Notes under the pieces: model-generated
Seen by the model: only the letters and a program-made list of their open reading frames with translations
What the model was told of the DNA's origin: nothing
Databases searched by the model: none
Made by a program: the position numbers and the translations under genes
Part shown: positions 1-12,482 of the stretch, one piece after another
How positions within the stretch are numbered: the first letter of the stretch is position 1
Layout of the letters: each line of letters starts with the position of its first letter
Assembly: GCF_002575655.3 (NCBI RefSeq)
Contig: NC_053035.3
Coordinates: 375,201,792-375,265,791 of the forward strand
Source: Aegilops tauschii subsp. strangulata
Lineage: Eukaryota > Streptophyta > Magnoliopsida > Poales > Poaceae
Length of the DNA: 64,000 nt
Direction: 5' to 3'

Positions 1-3000
1 TCGTTGTTGATTTTTCCAACAGCTCTTTCAATCCTACTTCGTAAGGATGCTCTTCAAAATTCATTTATGCTAGGAGATGTTGGTTTCATTCTTCATTCTA
101 TTCACTCCAACTATCTAACTATCATGCATTGTTTCCGGAGGCTTTGTGATATTGCTCTCTTCGACCCATCTTCTTGTTTTGTCAAGATCATGTAATTTTT
201 CCTTTCTTATCCGTTTAGCCGGAGTGTCGTGTTTTCATTCGAGTTCTCTCATCTTATCAAGTTTTGTCTCCTTCTCAACCGGAGTGCTGTCTGAAATCTT
301 TCTTACCCCTTGTGCCATTCTTTCAGTAGTTCCGGAGGCAATATGTTGTTAATTTCATCGAGTATCCACTCATCTTGTCAAGATCATGTTCAATTCCTTC
401 CATTTACAGTCGGAGTGCTGCCCAAATTATATCATTCTTATTCTTTCCCTATCTTGTTTTAACCGGAGTGGTTCATATATCTATCGTGTCACTTAACCTC
501 AAGGTTCTTGTAATGTTCCTTGTTCCTCTTGCTGAACGGAGTGTTTTAAATTTTGTTCACCTCCGCCGTGTCATTTCTTCAAGCTTTGCGACCTCTCAAG
601 GTTCTTTGGTTTCACTCATTTGTCAAAGAAACAATTAGTTTTACCTCTCCTCTTCCTCTCCCGTTTTTCTCCGGTGTCATCCTAGATCCCGGGACGAGAT
701 CCTCTTGTAGTGGTGGAGTGTTGTAACACCCCGAGACCGTCGCTTCAGAAGACTTCCTTATTTTTCGTGATCGCCGCGTGTTTCTTTTGGTGCTTGCTCT
801 TTTATTTTTGCATTGCATCATGTCATCATGCCATCATGTCATTAATCTTCGCATCTCAACTCAACTAAATAAATTGTATAGATCTTTTGATCTATTTAAA
901 TCGAGGGAATTCACATGGTGATTTCTCTTTATAACATATCCTCCTAATATTTATGGAGCTATTATAAATATTCCATTAGTTTGGAATTAACCATAACACA
1001 CTTGCAAATTATCCCAACGCCGTTGTTATCTTAATTCTTGGTCTCCAACCTTGCCATATATCCTTTCATCATATTCCGGAGCTCCACCAAAAATCCGAAC
1101 ATTTTGGACCTTCCCTACCCTCACTTCCTATTCAAATCATTTGAATTTAAATCAAATGAGTTTGAATTTAAATCTTTCAATCATGGCCTTTTCTATTTTC
1201 TCGGAACAAGCACTTTGTTGTGAGTCCGGGAAAATAATCCCCATGCCCAAATTGTTGTCCACTCTTTCCTTTTCTCTCCTTTTCTTTCTTTGCTTTTTCT
1301 GTTTTTAGAAGAGTTTTGAAGAAGAGAGGGAGTGGAGAGCCCAGCAGCCTCCCTCTTCACTGGGCCGGCCTCTAAGCCCAAAGCCCAGCCGGCACCCCCA
1401 CCAGCTCTAACCCTAGCCCGCACCCTGCTCTCCTCCCTTGCGCCGCCACTTCCTCCTCTCGATCTCTCCCTCATCTCCCCTGCAGCGCCGCCAGCCTCCC
1501 CTGTCTCATCCTCCCGATCCCCTCACCCTCTTCCTCTTGTCCTCTCCCTTGCACCGCCACCCAGAGAGAGGAGAGGAGCGAGACCCCTGTCGCCGAGCGC
1601 CCGAGGAGAGGAGTTCCTCGAGCACCGGCCGCCCGTAGCAGCCTCCTCCCTTCGCGACCCCGCTGCCACTCCTCCTTTGCCTCGCGTCACCTTCCGCCGG
1701 CAAGCGCCGCCCCCGTCCGGATCCGTCGGGCCCTGCCTTGGCCGCGCCTCCCTGCTACCGAGGCCCCGCCGCCAATTCCCACCTGCGTCATCCTGTCGAG
1801 CGCCGGGACAAACGGCAGCAGCTCCTCCTCGCCTCGTCCACGTCGATGAAAGCCGTGCCTTGGACCTCTGCACCCTCGCCGGAGCGAGTTCGTCCCCGCC
1901 GCGCCAAGCCCCCCTCCATCGACCTCCGCGACCAGCGCCTCCACTACCTCCCCGTCGCTGCGCCTGCCTCCTCTCGTTGCTGCCGCCTTCCGTTCCTCGT
2001 CACCGCGCCAATAGCCGCCGCTGCCGTGGTCTTCTGCATCACCAAATCCCAGCACCCGTGGCCCTCTGCTTCGCCTCGCCAAGCCGTCGATGTTCCTCCT
2101 CCGGTGCCCTGTCCCCGTCGGTTTTGCTCGAGCACGCCACGACTGCGCCTCAAGTCTCTCCCGCCGGGAGCCCCGCTTCATGTCCCTGCCGGCCTCGCGT
2201 GGACCTCCTCGCCATGGTTCTATCAAACGCCGCAAGTCCGACGCCAGGAGCACCTCAAGTTCTGCTACATGTAATAGCTAGTACCACTACGGCCGGAGAC
2301 CTCGGACCCGTCAAGTACCCTGGATACGCCAAGTTCCTCTACGAAACGTGTACCACTACCGTCGACCCGCGAAGACCCTGTGGACATCAAGTTCCTCACC
2401 GTGACCCTGAACATTTACGGAGTGCGTACGACTACGAAACGTGAACAACTACTTCCACTTCGAACGCGTTCCGCCCCGAATGCACGCTTCGAAGGTATAA
2501 CCCCGAGACGACACCGTCAACGAATGCATGTGTGTTGTATGAGATGCTCGTGGTTGCACCGTTTCCGAGTTGTCATTCCATGTTCCTCCTCGTTGCCATG
2601 CCATCGTCCTGTGGGAACCCGGTTACCGGTATCACCCCATCATCTCTAGCATGGTCCGCACAATTCTCTTTTGCGCCGATATCTCCACGAGCTACCGGAA
2701 CCGATATGTTGCCGTGGCACCATTTTCGGATTCATTGCCGTGGCACCCCTTTCTTCCACCACGGTGTCAAATGCTTCATAACATGCTCATGTCAACATTT
2801 TCATAAGATTGCTTAAAACTTGCATATACTTTGCATATGTCATCCGCATCATGATAACAACATTTAAAATGTCTAAAATTGATGTTTGCATTAAGATTGC
2901 TAAATGACATATGGGGATTTTCCGGAATTGTTGTTTATTATTTCCGGCCTCATTTAACTTGCTTAAATAGATAGTTTATTATGCTTCACCTCTTGCCATG

Positions 3001-4948
3001 GTAATCAACATTTAATATGGCCGAGTACATAATGAGAGAGAACTAAATAATTGATGTGGTGTTTCGTCAATATGCAATTCGTTGCATATTGAGCTCCACT
3101 TAATTTGTAGTGTTGTTTGTTGCACTTTGCCATGCCATGCTCATTAAACCGGACATGCATCATATTTGTTTTTGCATCATGCCATGTGTATGTGGTGGTT
3201 GTTTACTTTGTTGTTTGTTTCTTTCCGGGTTGCTTCTCTCGTTAGCTTCAGTTTCGTTCCGGAGTTGTGAGGATTCGTTCGACTACATCCGTTTGTCTTC
3301 TTCATGGACTCGATCTTCTTCCTAGCGGGATCTCAAGAAAGATGACCATACCCTCGAAATCACTTCTATCTTTGCTTGCTAGTTGTTCGCTCTATTGCTA
3401 TGCCGCGCTACCTACCACTTGCTTTTCAAGCCTCCCAAATTGCCATGAACCTCTAACCTTTTTCACCCTACCTAGCAAACCGTTGTTTGGCTATGTTCCC
3501 GCTTTTGCTCAGCCCCCCTTATAGCGTTGTTAGTAGCAGGTGAAGATGAAGATTGCTCCATGTTGGATTATGTTTATGTTGGGATATCACAATATCTCTT
3601 ATCTTAATTAATGCATCTATATACTTGGTAAAGGGTGGAAGGCTCGGCCTTATGCCTGGTGTTTTGTTCCACTCTTGCCGCCCTAGTTTCCGTCATACTG
3701 GTGTTATGTTCCTTGATTTTGCGTTCCTTACGCGGTTGGGTGATTTATGGGACCCCCTTGACAGTTCGCTTTGAATAAAACTCCTCCAGCAAGGCCCAAC
3801 CTTGGTCTTACCATTTTCCTACCTAAGCCTTTTTCCCTTGGGTTCTGCAGACTCAAGGGTCATCTTTATTTTAACCCCCGGGCCAGTTCTCCTTCGAGTG
3901 CTGGTCCAAACTGAGCGATGTCCGGCGCCCCCTGGGCAACCAGGGTCTATGCCAACCCGACGTCTTGCTCATCCGGTGTGCCCTGAGAACGAGATATGTG
4001 CAGCTCCTATCGGGATTTGTCGGCACATCCGGGCGGCTTTGCTGGTCTTGTTTTACCATTGTCGAAATGTCTTGTAAACCGGGATTCCGAGACTGATCGG
4101 GTCTTCCTGGGAGAAGGTTTATCCTTCGTTGACCGTGAGAGCTTATGATGGGCTAAGTTGGGACACCCCTGCAGGGTATAAACTTTCGAGAGCCGTGCCC
4201 GCGGTTATGTGGCAGATGGGAATTTGTTAATATCCGGTTGTAGAGAACTTGACACTTGACCTTATTTAAAATACATCAACCGCGTGTGTAGCCGTGATGG
4301 TCTCTTCTCGGCGGAGTCCGGGAAGTGAACACGGTTTCTGGGTTATGTTTGACGTAAGTAGGAGTTCAGGATCACTTCTTGATCATTGCTAGTTCACGAC
4401 CGTTCCGTTGCTTCTCTTCTCGCTCTCCTTTGCGTATGTTAGCCACCATATATGCTTAGTGCTTGCTGCAGCTCCACCTCATTACCTCATCTTTCCTATA
4501 AGCTTAAATAGTCTTGATCTCGCGGGTGTGAGATTGCTGAGTCCTCGTGACTCACAGATACTTCCAAAATAGTTGCAGGTGCCGATGATACCAGTGCAGA
4601 TGACGCAACTGAGCTCAAGTGGGAGCTCGATGAAGATCTTGTTCGTTGTGTTGTTTCTTTTCATGTTGATCAGTTGTGGAGCCCAGTTGGGACGATCAGG
4701 GATCTAGCAGTTGGGTTGTCTTCTTTTATTTTGGTTCCGTAGTCGGACCTATGTGTGTACTCTGAATGATGTATGATTTATTTATGTATTGTGTGAAGTG
4801 GCGATTGTAAGCCAACTCTTTATCCCATTCTTGTTCATTACATGGGATTGTGTAAAGATGACCCTTCTTTCGACAAAACCACAATGCGGTTATGCCTCTA
4901 AGTCGTGCCTCGACACGTGGGAGATATAGCCGCATCGTGGGTGTTACA
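1..4948 (+). mobile_element. Element Z: 3' part of a Gypsy-like LTR retrotransposon
   Basis: The first 721 bases look like the 3' end of an internal domain. They are non-coding, with a decayed repeated motif ccggagtg at irregular 50-80 bp spacing, and end in a purine-rich stretch (gtggtggag) just before an LTR that starts TGTAACACC. The LTR ends GGTGTTACA at 4948, giving perfect 9-bp inverted termini. No TSD flanks 722-4948 (agtgt before, ccttc after). This fits a 3' LTR whose partner lies left of the window, rather than a solo LTR. The sequence just right of 4948 is the interior of the Fatima element's accessory gene, so Z probably inserted into Fatima. If so, ccttc (4949-4953) is its TSD. 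Long LTRs of this size recall Sukkula-type elements, but I cannot fix the family. Confidence 0.65.
722..4948 (+). repeat. 4.2-kb 3' LTR of element Z
   Basis: The termini are TGTAACACC and GGTGTTACA. About 1330-2450 is strongly GC-rich and proline/arginine-codon biased, with long open frames on both strands (the longest is 1332-2444, + strand). The flanking parts are AT-rich and non-coding. The overlapping frames on both strands are what GC-rich, stop-poor DNA produces, and I see no conserved domain. I treat this as LTR sequence, perhaps an ancient captured 5' UTR, not a gene. The rest of the 4.2 kb holds no gene that I can see. Confidence 0.65.
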
Positions 4949-7900
4949 CCTTCCCCCATCCCAAGCTCCACAGTCACCCCAAAGAGTGGAACCAAACTTG
5001 GTTTTACTGCATGGATACCTCTCCATCTGACGAAAACCCCCTGCCGGGTTACCGCCCTGAGCGCCTGAGCAACACACACCCGTTTCCTCAGAGGTTGACA
5101 GCAAGAGAACGGGCCAACTATGCTCCCCAACTTTCAAAGCTTAGAGCCTTCATGGCAAACGGTTTGACAGGAGTTAATCTTGCTCGTTTCTGGATAAGTT
5201 GGAGCATTCTGCCCTTAAGCCGGCGGCCCGGTTTGATGTGTGAGTACACGGGGAGTTTGAAGGATGCTCAGCGGCATATTGATATTCAACTCACAGATGC
5301 AGAAGTCACTGAAGCTGTAAAAGAGATACTGAACAAACCGGAGGCTGTCTGTGCCCAAACCAGACTACTCCCTTTTTGCACCTTCAACAAACCGCCAGCT
5401 GTAAGAATCATATAATCTTTTTATCTGACGTTGCTTCTGTCCAAATATTCTCTGAAAGTGTGATTATTTTCTGACAGGGTGACAATCCGTTCTGGAACAA
5501 GAAACCGTCACAAGATAAACCGGCGAAGCCGCAAGACAAACCAGTCAAGCCAGTTCGTCCAAAGACCAAGGTTATTAAAAAAACCTGCCAAGAGAAGGAC
5601 TACTGCATCCTCCGATCCACCAGCCGATGATGATGTGGGTAATCCGGAACCAGAGGTAGAACTTGACTCTCTTGGTTCATTTTTCATATATCTCATTGAC
5701 AATGATTATTATCAGGACGACGCTGAAGGCAGTCATGCTGAGGACATAGAGGTAACCATTCTTTCCTCCAATTCAGATCCTCTGCCAACATAAAAAATCC
5801 GTCAAGCAAACCGGAAAGTAAAATTTTCTCACCCTCTTGCTTATTTGGACCCAAACTTTCTTTTGAAGACGCAGCAGCACGAGGCTCGCCGTACAACCCG
5901 GCACAGCGGCCAGGTAGTTATCTCCGCCGGTTTACTGAACAGTCCGTTTCGGAAACGCCGATCAGAGGTCTCTTATCCCATTGATACTTCATGCTCAAAA
6001 GCAGGTTTTTTTCGCCAGCCTCTTAACCCGTCTGATTCAAATTATCAGGGTACTTCTCACTCATCCTCTGGCGAGTCATCGGCCACACAGCTTCCACCCC
6101 TCAAAACAGTTCCTGGGTGAGTTATGCACATGTCTTTACTATTGATGTGTTTTACATACTGTACTGATCCTTATGTCTATCTTTTCTCAGCGCCAAGCCA
6201 ATACCCAGCAAGAAAGCTCGGTTAAACAAACCAGCTGATGATAATGTAGCTGCTTAACCGGAAACAACTCCAGAGGCGGAAGAAACCGACGTTGACGCCA
6301 TGCTTCACGATCCGCCGCCTCAAGACCATGACTTCCTTGCTGAACAAGTGCAAGTTGACACTACCAGCTATGCAGACCGGCCAACCAGCCCTGTCCGAAC
6401 TGATGACAAACCGGTCAATCCAATTAAGGACACTAATAAACCGCCAACTCCAGTGAAGGCTGCTGATGAAGAAGAAGATGATATTATGATTACTGGCACT
6501 GGCCACACTACTCCTGGCAATCCTGTAGCTTTGTCAAAGCATACTGCCAAGGATGATATCTCTGCTATCGGCAAAGGCAAATGGAATGCCGATTTATCAA
6601 GCTACGCCATCTCAATGCTCAAGACATTCACTCTGGCTTCTTGAACCGTCTGTATACCAGCCATGATTATGAAGCTAGTTTGGTAAACTTGATGAAGGAG
6701 CTATATGAGGTAACTACCATTTTTCTCTTTTGTCCAATTGTAGTTTATCAATTTCTAGTAGCCCCCAAGTGACGGTTTATGATACCGATCTAAACCGGGA
6801 CTTTTGCCATACCTTATCTTTGCATATTTAGCCTCCAGGGACCGGATTACCTCATTAAGATGAATCGGTTTCTTTGAAATTTGCCATACTGCTCTTTCAC
6901 CGGTATAGCCCCCAAGGGCCGGTTTAACTTTATAAAGATGAACCGGGACTATAGAAGAACTCCCATACCAACAGCTTTTTGAGCAAATACACATTAGCCC
7001 CCAAGTGCCAAGATTAATACTTGTATTGTGCTTGGGACTTGTAGAAATTTCTGATCAAGAGCAAACATGCATTAGCCCCCAAGTATCAAGGGCATAACTT
7101 GTTATGGGCTTGGTACTTCGAATATGTAATGTCAACTCATGATACATCTGTCCCTTTACAGGCGGAGCTGTGCAAGAAGGAACGCCAAACCGCTGATCTG
7201 CAAGAGAACATCAAAACCCAGCAAGCTGAAGCCTCCAAAGCGAAGGAAGAGTTGAACCGCGCTCTAGGCGCTATGGAGAAACTGAAAGAGGGCTTCAACA
7301 AAGAGCGGGCAGATTGGGAGACTGAAAAAGCTACTTTGATAAAAAGGGCTGAAAACGCAGAAGCCGCTCTTAAACCGGTGGTTGGCGAGCTGACTGGTGT
7401 AAAGCGGCAAGTGCATGCTATGACCGCTGTTGTGTTTGCTAAGCATCCTTCCTTTATACTTTCAACATATCCTCCCATGCGTTGCCGGTTTACTGATGTT
7501 TGTAATGATACAGGAACTCGCATTAGCCATCTGGGCTCTGATGTGCAGAAGAAGTTGAAAGCTGCCTACACGCTGATAGAGCAACTGTATACCGGCGCAC
7601 AACGGATTATCTGCACCGCTTCTCACAATAAGCCACCCCCGACGTTGATCAAGGATACCTTAGACAGGCTATCTATGCTGCCTGCCCGGATAGAAGAGCT
7701 GAAGCGGTCTGCTGCAAGGGCTGGCGCTCTGACCGCACTAACCCGGGCAAAAGCGTGGGTTCCTGATCTTGATCCGACGGACGTGGCTAAAGGCTACCCA
7801 AGCTTAAAAGAAGACAGATCAGAGTTTGGCACTGAAGATCTCCGCGCCATAAACCGGGAAGTACGTCCACTGGCTTGTCAACTTGCTGAAGAGGCTGATC

Positions 7901-8138
7901 TTTCATTTTACCAGGCGAGCTATGATATCAATAACAAGCGGGTTGCTGCACCAACTCCTGAGGCTCAAAACCTCATCCCTCCAATCCGTAAGCACACCTA
8001 TGCCCTGACATTGAACCATCCACCCTTATAAGCGACGAAGCTATTTTCCAAGCTTTAACCGGGATCGACTGGACAACTGTTGACTTCCAGCCGTTGGGTA
8101 GAGACGAAGAAGATGAACCGGTGCAAGATGATCCGTAG
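4949..8138 (+). pseudogene. Antisense accessory gene of Fatima (Transposase_28 / 'putative gypsy type transposon' type), 5'-truncated
   Basis: This multi-exon gene lies on the strand opposite to gag-pol, between pol and the missing 3' LTR. The first visible exon (to about 5400) encodes a WISWSILPLSRRPGLMCEY-type stretch typical of the plant 'putative gypsy type transposon' family. It is followed by a GT-AG intron (5401-5477) and a lysine/proline-rich exon. A long coiled-coil exon at about 7160-7440 has Glu/Lys/Ala heptads, and a C-terminal domain ends at the stop 8136-8138. The start is lost where element Z cuts in at 4948. A run of A near 5575 appears to carry a 1-base indel: the frame that continues the protein after it differs from the one before. 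The family's function is unknown. Similar antisense ORFs are known in several Gypsy lineages. Confidence is good for the family type and low for exact exon borders. Confidence 0.6.
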
Positions 8139-8855
8139 CCGTCAGGTCAAGCTGCTCTGCGATCATAACTCGGGGGCCGGTTTAATCTTCCATACTGCAA
8201 TGTTTATTGAGAAACAATTATTCCTTTGGGCACTGAAACGTCTTGTAATAGGCTAGTTAAAATACTGGGTCTGTTATGCCTTCGTGCATATTTATCTGCA
8301 ACTGATGCGTGTGAATCCGCCATGCTTGAGATATGATGTTCATAATCCATAGCTATTTATTCCAGTTGTTCCTGCAGATAAAAAGCTTAAAGCACCCTGG
8401 CGGTTTACCACCGGGCGGGTCATGATACCCAACTATATATATGACCAAGGTTTATAACCAAGGTTGTAAAAGATAACCAAACATGGAAATATATGATACC
8501 TGCGACCTTTAGGCATAGTGTTGGCTGACCAACCTTGTAATGAGGGTAATAACCTTAATCTGGAGTAGAAGTATCTCTTGTTATATAATGCCGGTTTACA
8601 ACAAAAACTGTTCCGGGTTGTGATAAACACCGGTTTATTCCATACTGGTGACTATGAGTCAAAACCAGACCGGGCTGATAGTCTCCGGATTATAACTTGG
8701 TCATGTACTGACAACTTGTAGTTGACAGCCTAACCGGGTTGATAAACACTGATTTGAAAACATCACAAATCTTAGCAAAAGAAAAAGAAACTTAGCAAAA
8801 GGCAAATAAAACCGTTGTAGTCGAGGCTTTTCACGGGCTGCCAGGCCCCAAATTT
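8139..8855. other. Fatima 3' non-coding region between the accessory gene and the tandem repeats
   Basis: About 700 bases with no supported coding sequence. The stretch keeps the element's typical aaccgg and cggttta motifs and separates the end of the antisense accessory gene from the 65-bp tandem repeats. Confidence 0.45.
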
Positions 8856-9100
8856 GATCAAGAGGTGTTGCTATGGTTCGGGTTCGACCAAGCCCCCAAG
8901 TGATGCTTTGGCATTACGCCGATCAAGAGGTGTTGCTATGGTTCGGGTTCGACCAAGCCCCCAAGTGATGCTGTGGCATTGCGCCGATCAAGAGGCGTAG
9001 CTATGGTTCGGATATGACCAAGCCCCCAAGCGATGCTGTGGCATTGCGCCGATCAAGAGGTGTAGCTATGGTTCGGATACGACCAAGCCCCCAAGTGATC
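8856..9100. repeat. 65-bp tandem repeat array, about 3.8 copies
   Basis: Units begin gatcaagagg at 8856, 8921, 8986 and 9051, an exact 65-base period. The last unit is partial and ends near 9100. Copies differ by a few bases: tgttgct/cgtagct/tgtagct after the start, and ttcgggttcg/ttcggatatg. The array lies between the end of Fatima pol and the antisense accessory gene, in what would be the 3' untranslated part of the - strand transcript. There are no unique spacers between units, so it is not a CRISPR. Confidence 0.9.
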
Positions 9101-9279
9101 TAATATCAAGCTTTAAGAAGCTAAATCAAGGGGTAAACCGGACGCCGCTTTGTAAGCTCCATGTAACCACACGTGATGTAAGAAAACAACAGATGCCCCG
9201 CTTTAGCTGAGGTTCCGGTTTATTATATTGATCATAATATATACAATGTCATAATATGTACATAAGCAGAGCCTGTAGC

Positions 9280-12200
9280 TCAAGTATAGTAGGGCCGAAG
9301 ATGAGCAATATTCCACGGCCGGTTGGTCTCCTCCTCCGATTTACGTGAGTCTTTGCGCTCTCGAACATCGATTAGGTAGTACGAACCATTGTGCAGATCC
9401 TTGCTGACCACAAAAGGTCCTTCCCAAGGTGGGGATAGCTTGTGCATATCCGTCTGATCCTGGATGAGTCGAAGCACCAAATCTCCTTCTTGAAAGGTTT
9501 TGGTTCTAACTCGGCTGCTATGATAACGACGCAGATCTTGCTGATAAATCGCCGAACGGGCTGCCGCCATGTCACGCTCCTCATCTAACAGGTCAAGAGC
9601 TTCCTGCCGTGCCTTCTCGTTATCCGCTTCAACATATGCCGCTACACGAGGCGAGTCATGACGGATGTCACTAGGAAGAACCGCTTCCGCTCCATAAACC
9701 ATGAAGAACGGCGTGTAGCCTGTCGATCTGTTGGGTGTGGTATTGATGCTCCATAACACTAAAGGTAACTCCTCAACCCAACAACCCGGCGTCCGTTGCA
9801 AAGGAACCATAAGCCGGGGTTTGATGCCTCTCAAGATCTTTTGATTGGCCCTCTCCGCTTGACCATTGGACTGGGGGTGAGCCACTGATGACACGTCAAG
9901 CCGGATGTGCTCACGTTGATAGAACTCCTTCATGGCACCCTTTGACAGATTGGTACCATTGTCTGTTATAATGCTGTGTGGAAAGCCAAACCGGAAGATC
10001 ACCTTTTTGATGAATTGAACTGCCGTGGCTGCGTCACAATTACTAACTGGCTCTGCCTCCACCCACTTTGTGAACTTATCAACTGCCACCAAAAGGTGGG
10101 TCTTCTTGTCCTTGGACCTCTTGAAAGGCCCAACCATATCCAGCCCCCAAGTTGCAAACGTCCAGGTGATTGGAATCATCCTCAATTCTTGAGCTGCTAC
10201 ATGAGCACGTCGTGAGAATTTCTGACAGCCATCACATCTTTTAACCAAGTCCTCGGCATCAGCATGAGCTGTCAACCAATAGAAACCGTGATGAAACGCC
10301 TTGGCCACCAAACATTTTGAACCGGCGTGGTGTCCACAATCTCCTTCGTGGATCTCACGCAAAATTTCACGGCCTTCCTCAGGAGATACACAGCGTTGAA
10401 ATGCCCCTGTCACACTGCAATGATGTAACTCTCCATTGATAATAGTCATGGACTTGGACTGCCGGGTTATCTGTCTGGCCAAAGTTTCATCCTCTGGTAA
10501 CTCGCCCCGGTTTATATACGCCAGATACGGAACCTTCCAATCCGGGATAACATGTAGAGCTGCCACCAACTGAGCCTCCGGGTCAGGAACAGCCAAATCC
10601 TCTTCACCAGGGAGCTTGATGGATGGATTATGCAAAACATCCAGGAAGACATTAGGTGGAACCGGTTTACGTTGGGAACCCAGGCGGCTTAAAGCGTCTG
10701 CCGCTTCATTCTTCCGCCGGTCCACATGATCCACCTGATAACCTTTGAAGTGACCTGCAACAATATCCACCTCACGACGATATGCTGCCATTAGTGGGTC
10801 CTTGGAATCCCAAGTGCCGGACACTTGTTGAGCCACCAGATCCGAGTCACCGAAACACTTAACTCGGCTGAGATTCATCTCCTTAGCCATCCGAAGACCA
10901 TGGAGTAAGGCCTTATATTCAGCTGCATTATTAGTGCAAGGGAACATTAAAGGGAGAACATAACAAAACTTATCACCTCGTGGGGAAGTTAACACGACTC
11001 CAGCCCCCGAGCCCTCCAATTGCCTGGACCCATCAAAATGAATAGTCCAATAAGTGTGATCTGGCTTCTCTTCTGGCGCTTGTAATTCTGTCCAATCATT
11101 GATGAAATCCACAAGTGCCTGAGATTTGATCGCCGTTTGGGGTATGTATTTCAACCCGTGAGGCCCGAGCTCGATAGCCCACTTAGCAATTCGACCAGTT
11201 GCCTCCCTATTCTGGATTATATCCCCCAAAGGAGCAGCGCTGACCACCGTGATGGGATGACCTTGGAAATACTGCTTAAGCTTCCGGCTTGCCATGAAAA
11301 CCCCATACACCAATTTTTGCCAATGCGGGTACCTCTGCTTGGATTCAATGAGTACCTCACTAATATAGTAAACCGGCCGCTGAACCGGATATTCCTTTCC
11401 TGCCTCCTTGCGCTCCACCACAATAGCCACACTAACAGCCCGAGCGTTAGCTGCCACATATAGCAACAATGGCTCTTTGTCAACCGGAGCAGCGAGAACC
11501 GGCGGATTAGCTAGCTGCCGCTTTAAGTCCTCAAATGCTTCATTAGCGGCGTCACTCCAGACGAAGTTATCCGTTTTCTTCAGCATCTGATACAAAGGGA
11601 TGGCCTTCTCGCCGAGGCGACTGACAAAACGGCTCAACGCAGCAATCCGGCCTGCCAGGCGTTGAACATCATTGATACACTTCGGTTTAGCCAAGGAGGT
11701 GATGGCTTTGATCTTTTTCGGATTAGCTTCAATGCCCATGTTAGACACCAAAAAGCCCAGGAGCTTCCCTGCAGGTACACCAAAGACACATTTGGCCGGA
11801 TTAAGCATCATTTTATAAACCCGCAGGTTATCAAAGGTTTCCTTCAAGTCATCAATCACTGTATCCTTCTTCCTTGATTTTACCACAATATCATCCACAT
11901 AGGCATGAACATTGCGACCGATCTGTTTATGAAGACAATTCTGCACACATCATTGATAAGTTGCCTGTGCACTCTTGAGCCCAAAGGGCATGGACACATA
12001 GCAGAAGGCTCCAAAGGGAGTTATGAAGGCTGTCTTCTCCTGGTCCTTAACTGCCATTTTGATCTGATGATAACCAGAATATGCATCCAAAAAACTTAAA
12101 CGCTCACAACCCGCGTAGCATCAATAATTTGATCAATACGGGGGAGGGCAAAAGTATCTGCTGGACAAGCTTTGTTGAGATCTGTGTAGTCCACACACAT

Positions 12201-12482
12201 ACGCCAAGTGCCATTCTTCTTGAGGACCAGCACTGGATTAGCCAACCACTCAGGATGGAATACTTCAACGATAAACCCAGCCGCCAAGAGCCTGGCTACT
12301 TCTTCTCCAATAGCTTTGCGTCTTTCTTCATTGAACCGGCGGAGAAACTGCTTGACCGTTTTATACTTAGGATCAACATTGAGAGTGTGCTTAGCGAGTT
12401 CTCTCGGTACACCAGGCATGTTAGAAGGCTTCCATGCAAAGATGTCCCGATTCTCACGGATGAACTCGATGAGCGCGCTTTC
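9280..12482 (-). pseudogene. pol: Fatima pol: reverse transcriptase, RNase H, integrase (broken)
   Basis: This encodes the replication and integration enzymes of the element. In order on the - strand: RT N-part with RMCVDYTDLNKACPAD (12.1-12.4 kb), RT catalytic YVDD near 11.9 kb, RNase H with IHFDGSR and an NAAEYKALLHGL helix around 10.9-11.1 kb, and the integrase zinc-binding HHCC region (CDGCQKFSRRAH) near 10.2 kb. The integrase core has its D, D and E residues in LDMVG, TDNGT and QAERAN. The protein ends LRPYYT at a TGA. Three lesions are visible. A TAG replaces a probable CAG directly before this segment (12483-12485). A 1-base deletion near 12115 shifts the frame. A TGA replaces a probable CGA at 11950-11952. 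Downstream of the last lesion 880 codons remain open, so decay is light. Confidence 0.85.

Noticed and set aside
1332..2444. 370-codon open frame in the Z LTR as a gene
   Set aside because: GC-rich low-complexity Pro/Arg/Ser sequence with equally long frames on the other strand, no domain, and inside an LTR.
722..4948. 722-4948 as a solo LTR
   Set aside because: No TSD flanks it, and a purine-rich tract with internal-domain-like sequence lies directly upstream, so a 3' LTR with the element running left out of the window fits better.
8856..9100. CRISPR array
   Set aside because: Units are contiguous 65-bp repeats without unique spacers, inside a plant retrotransposon.
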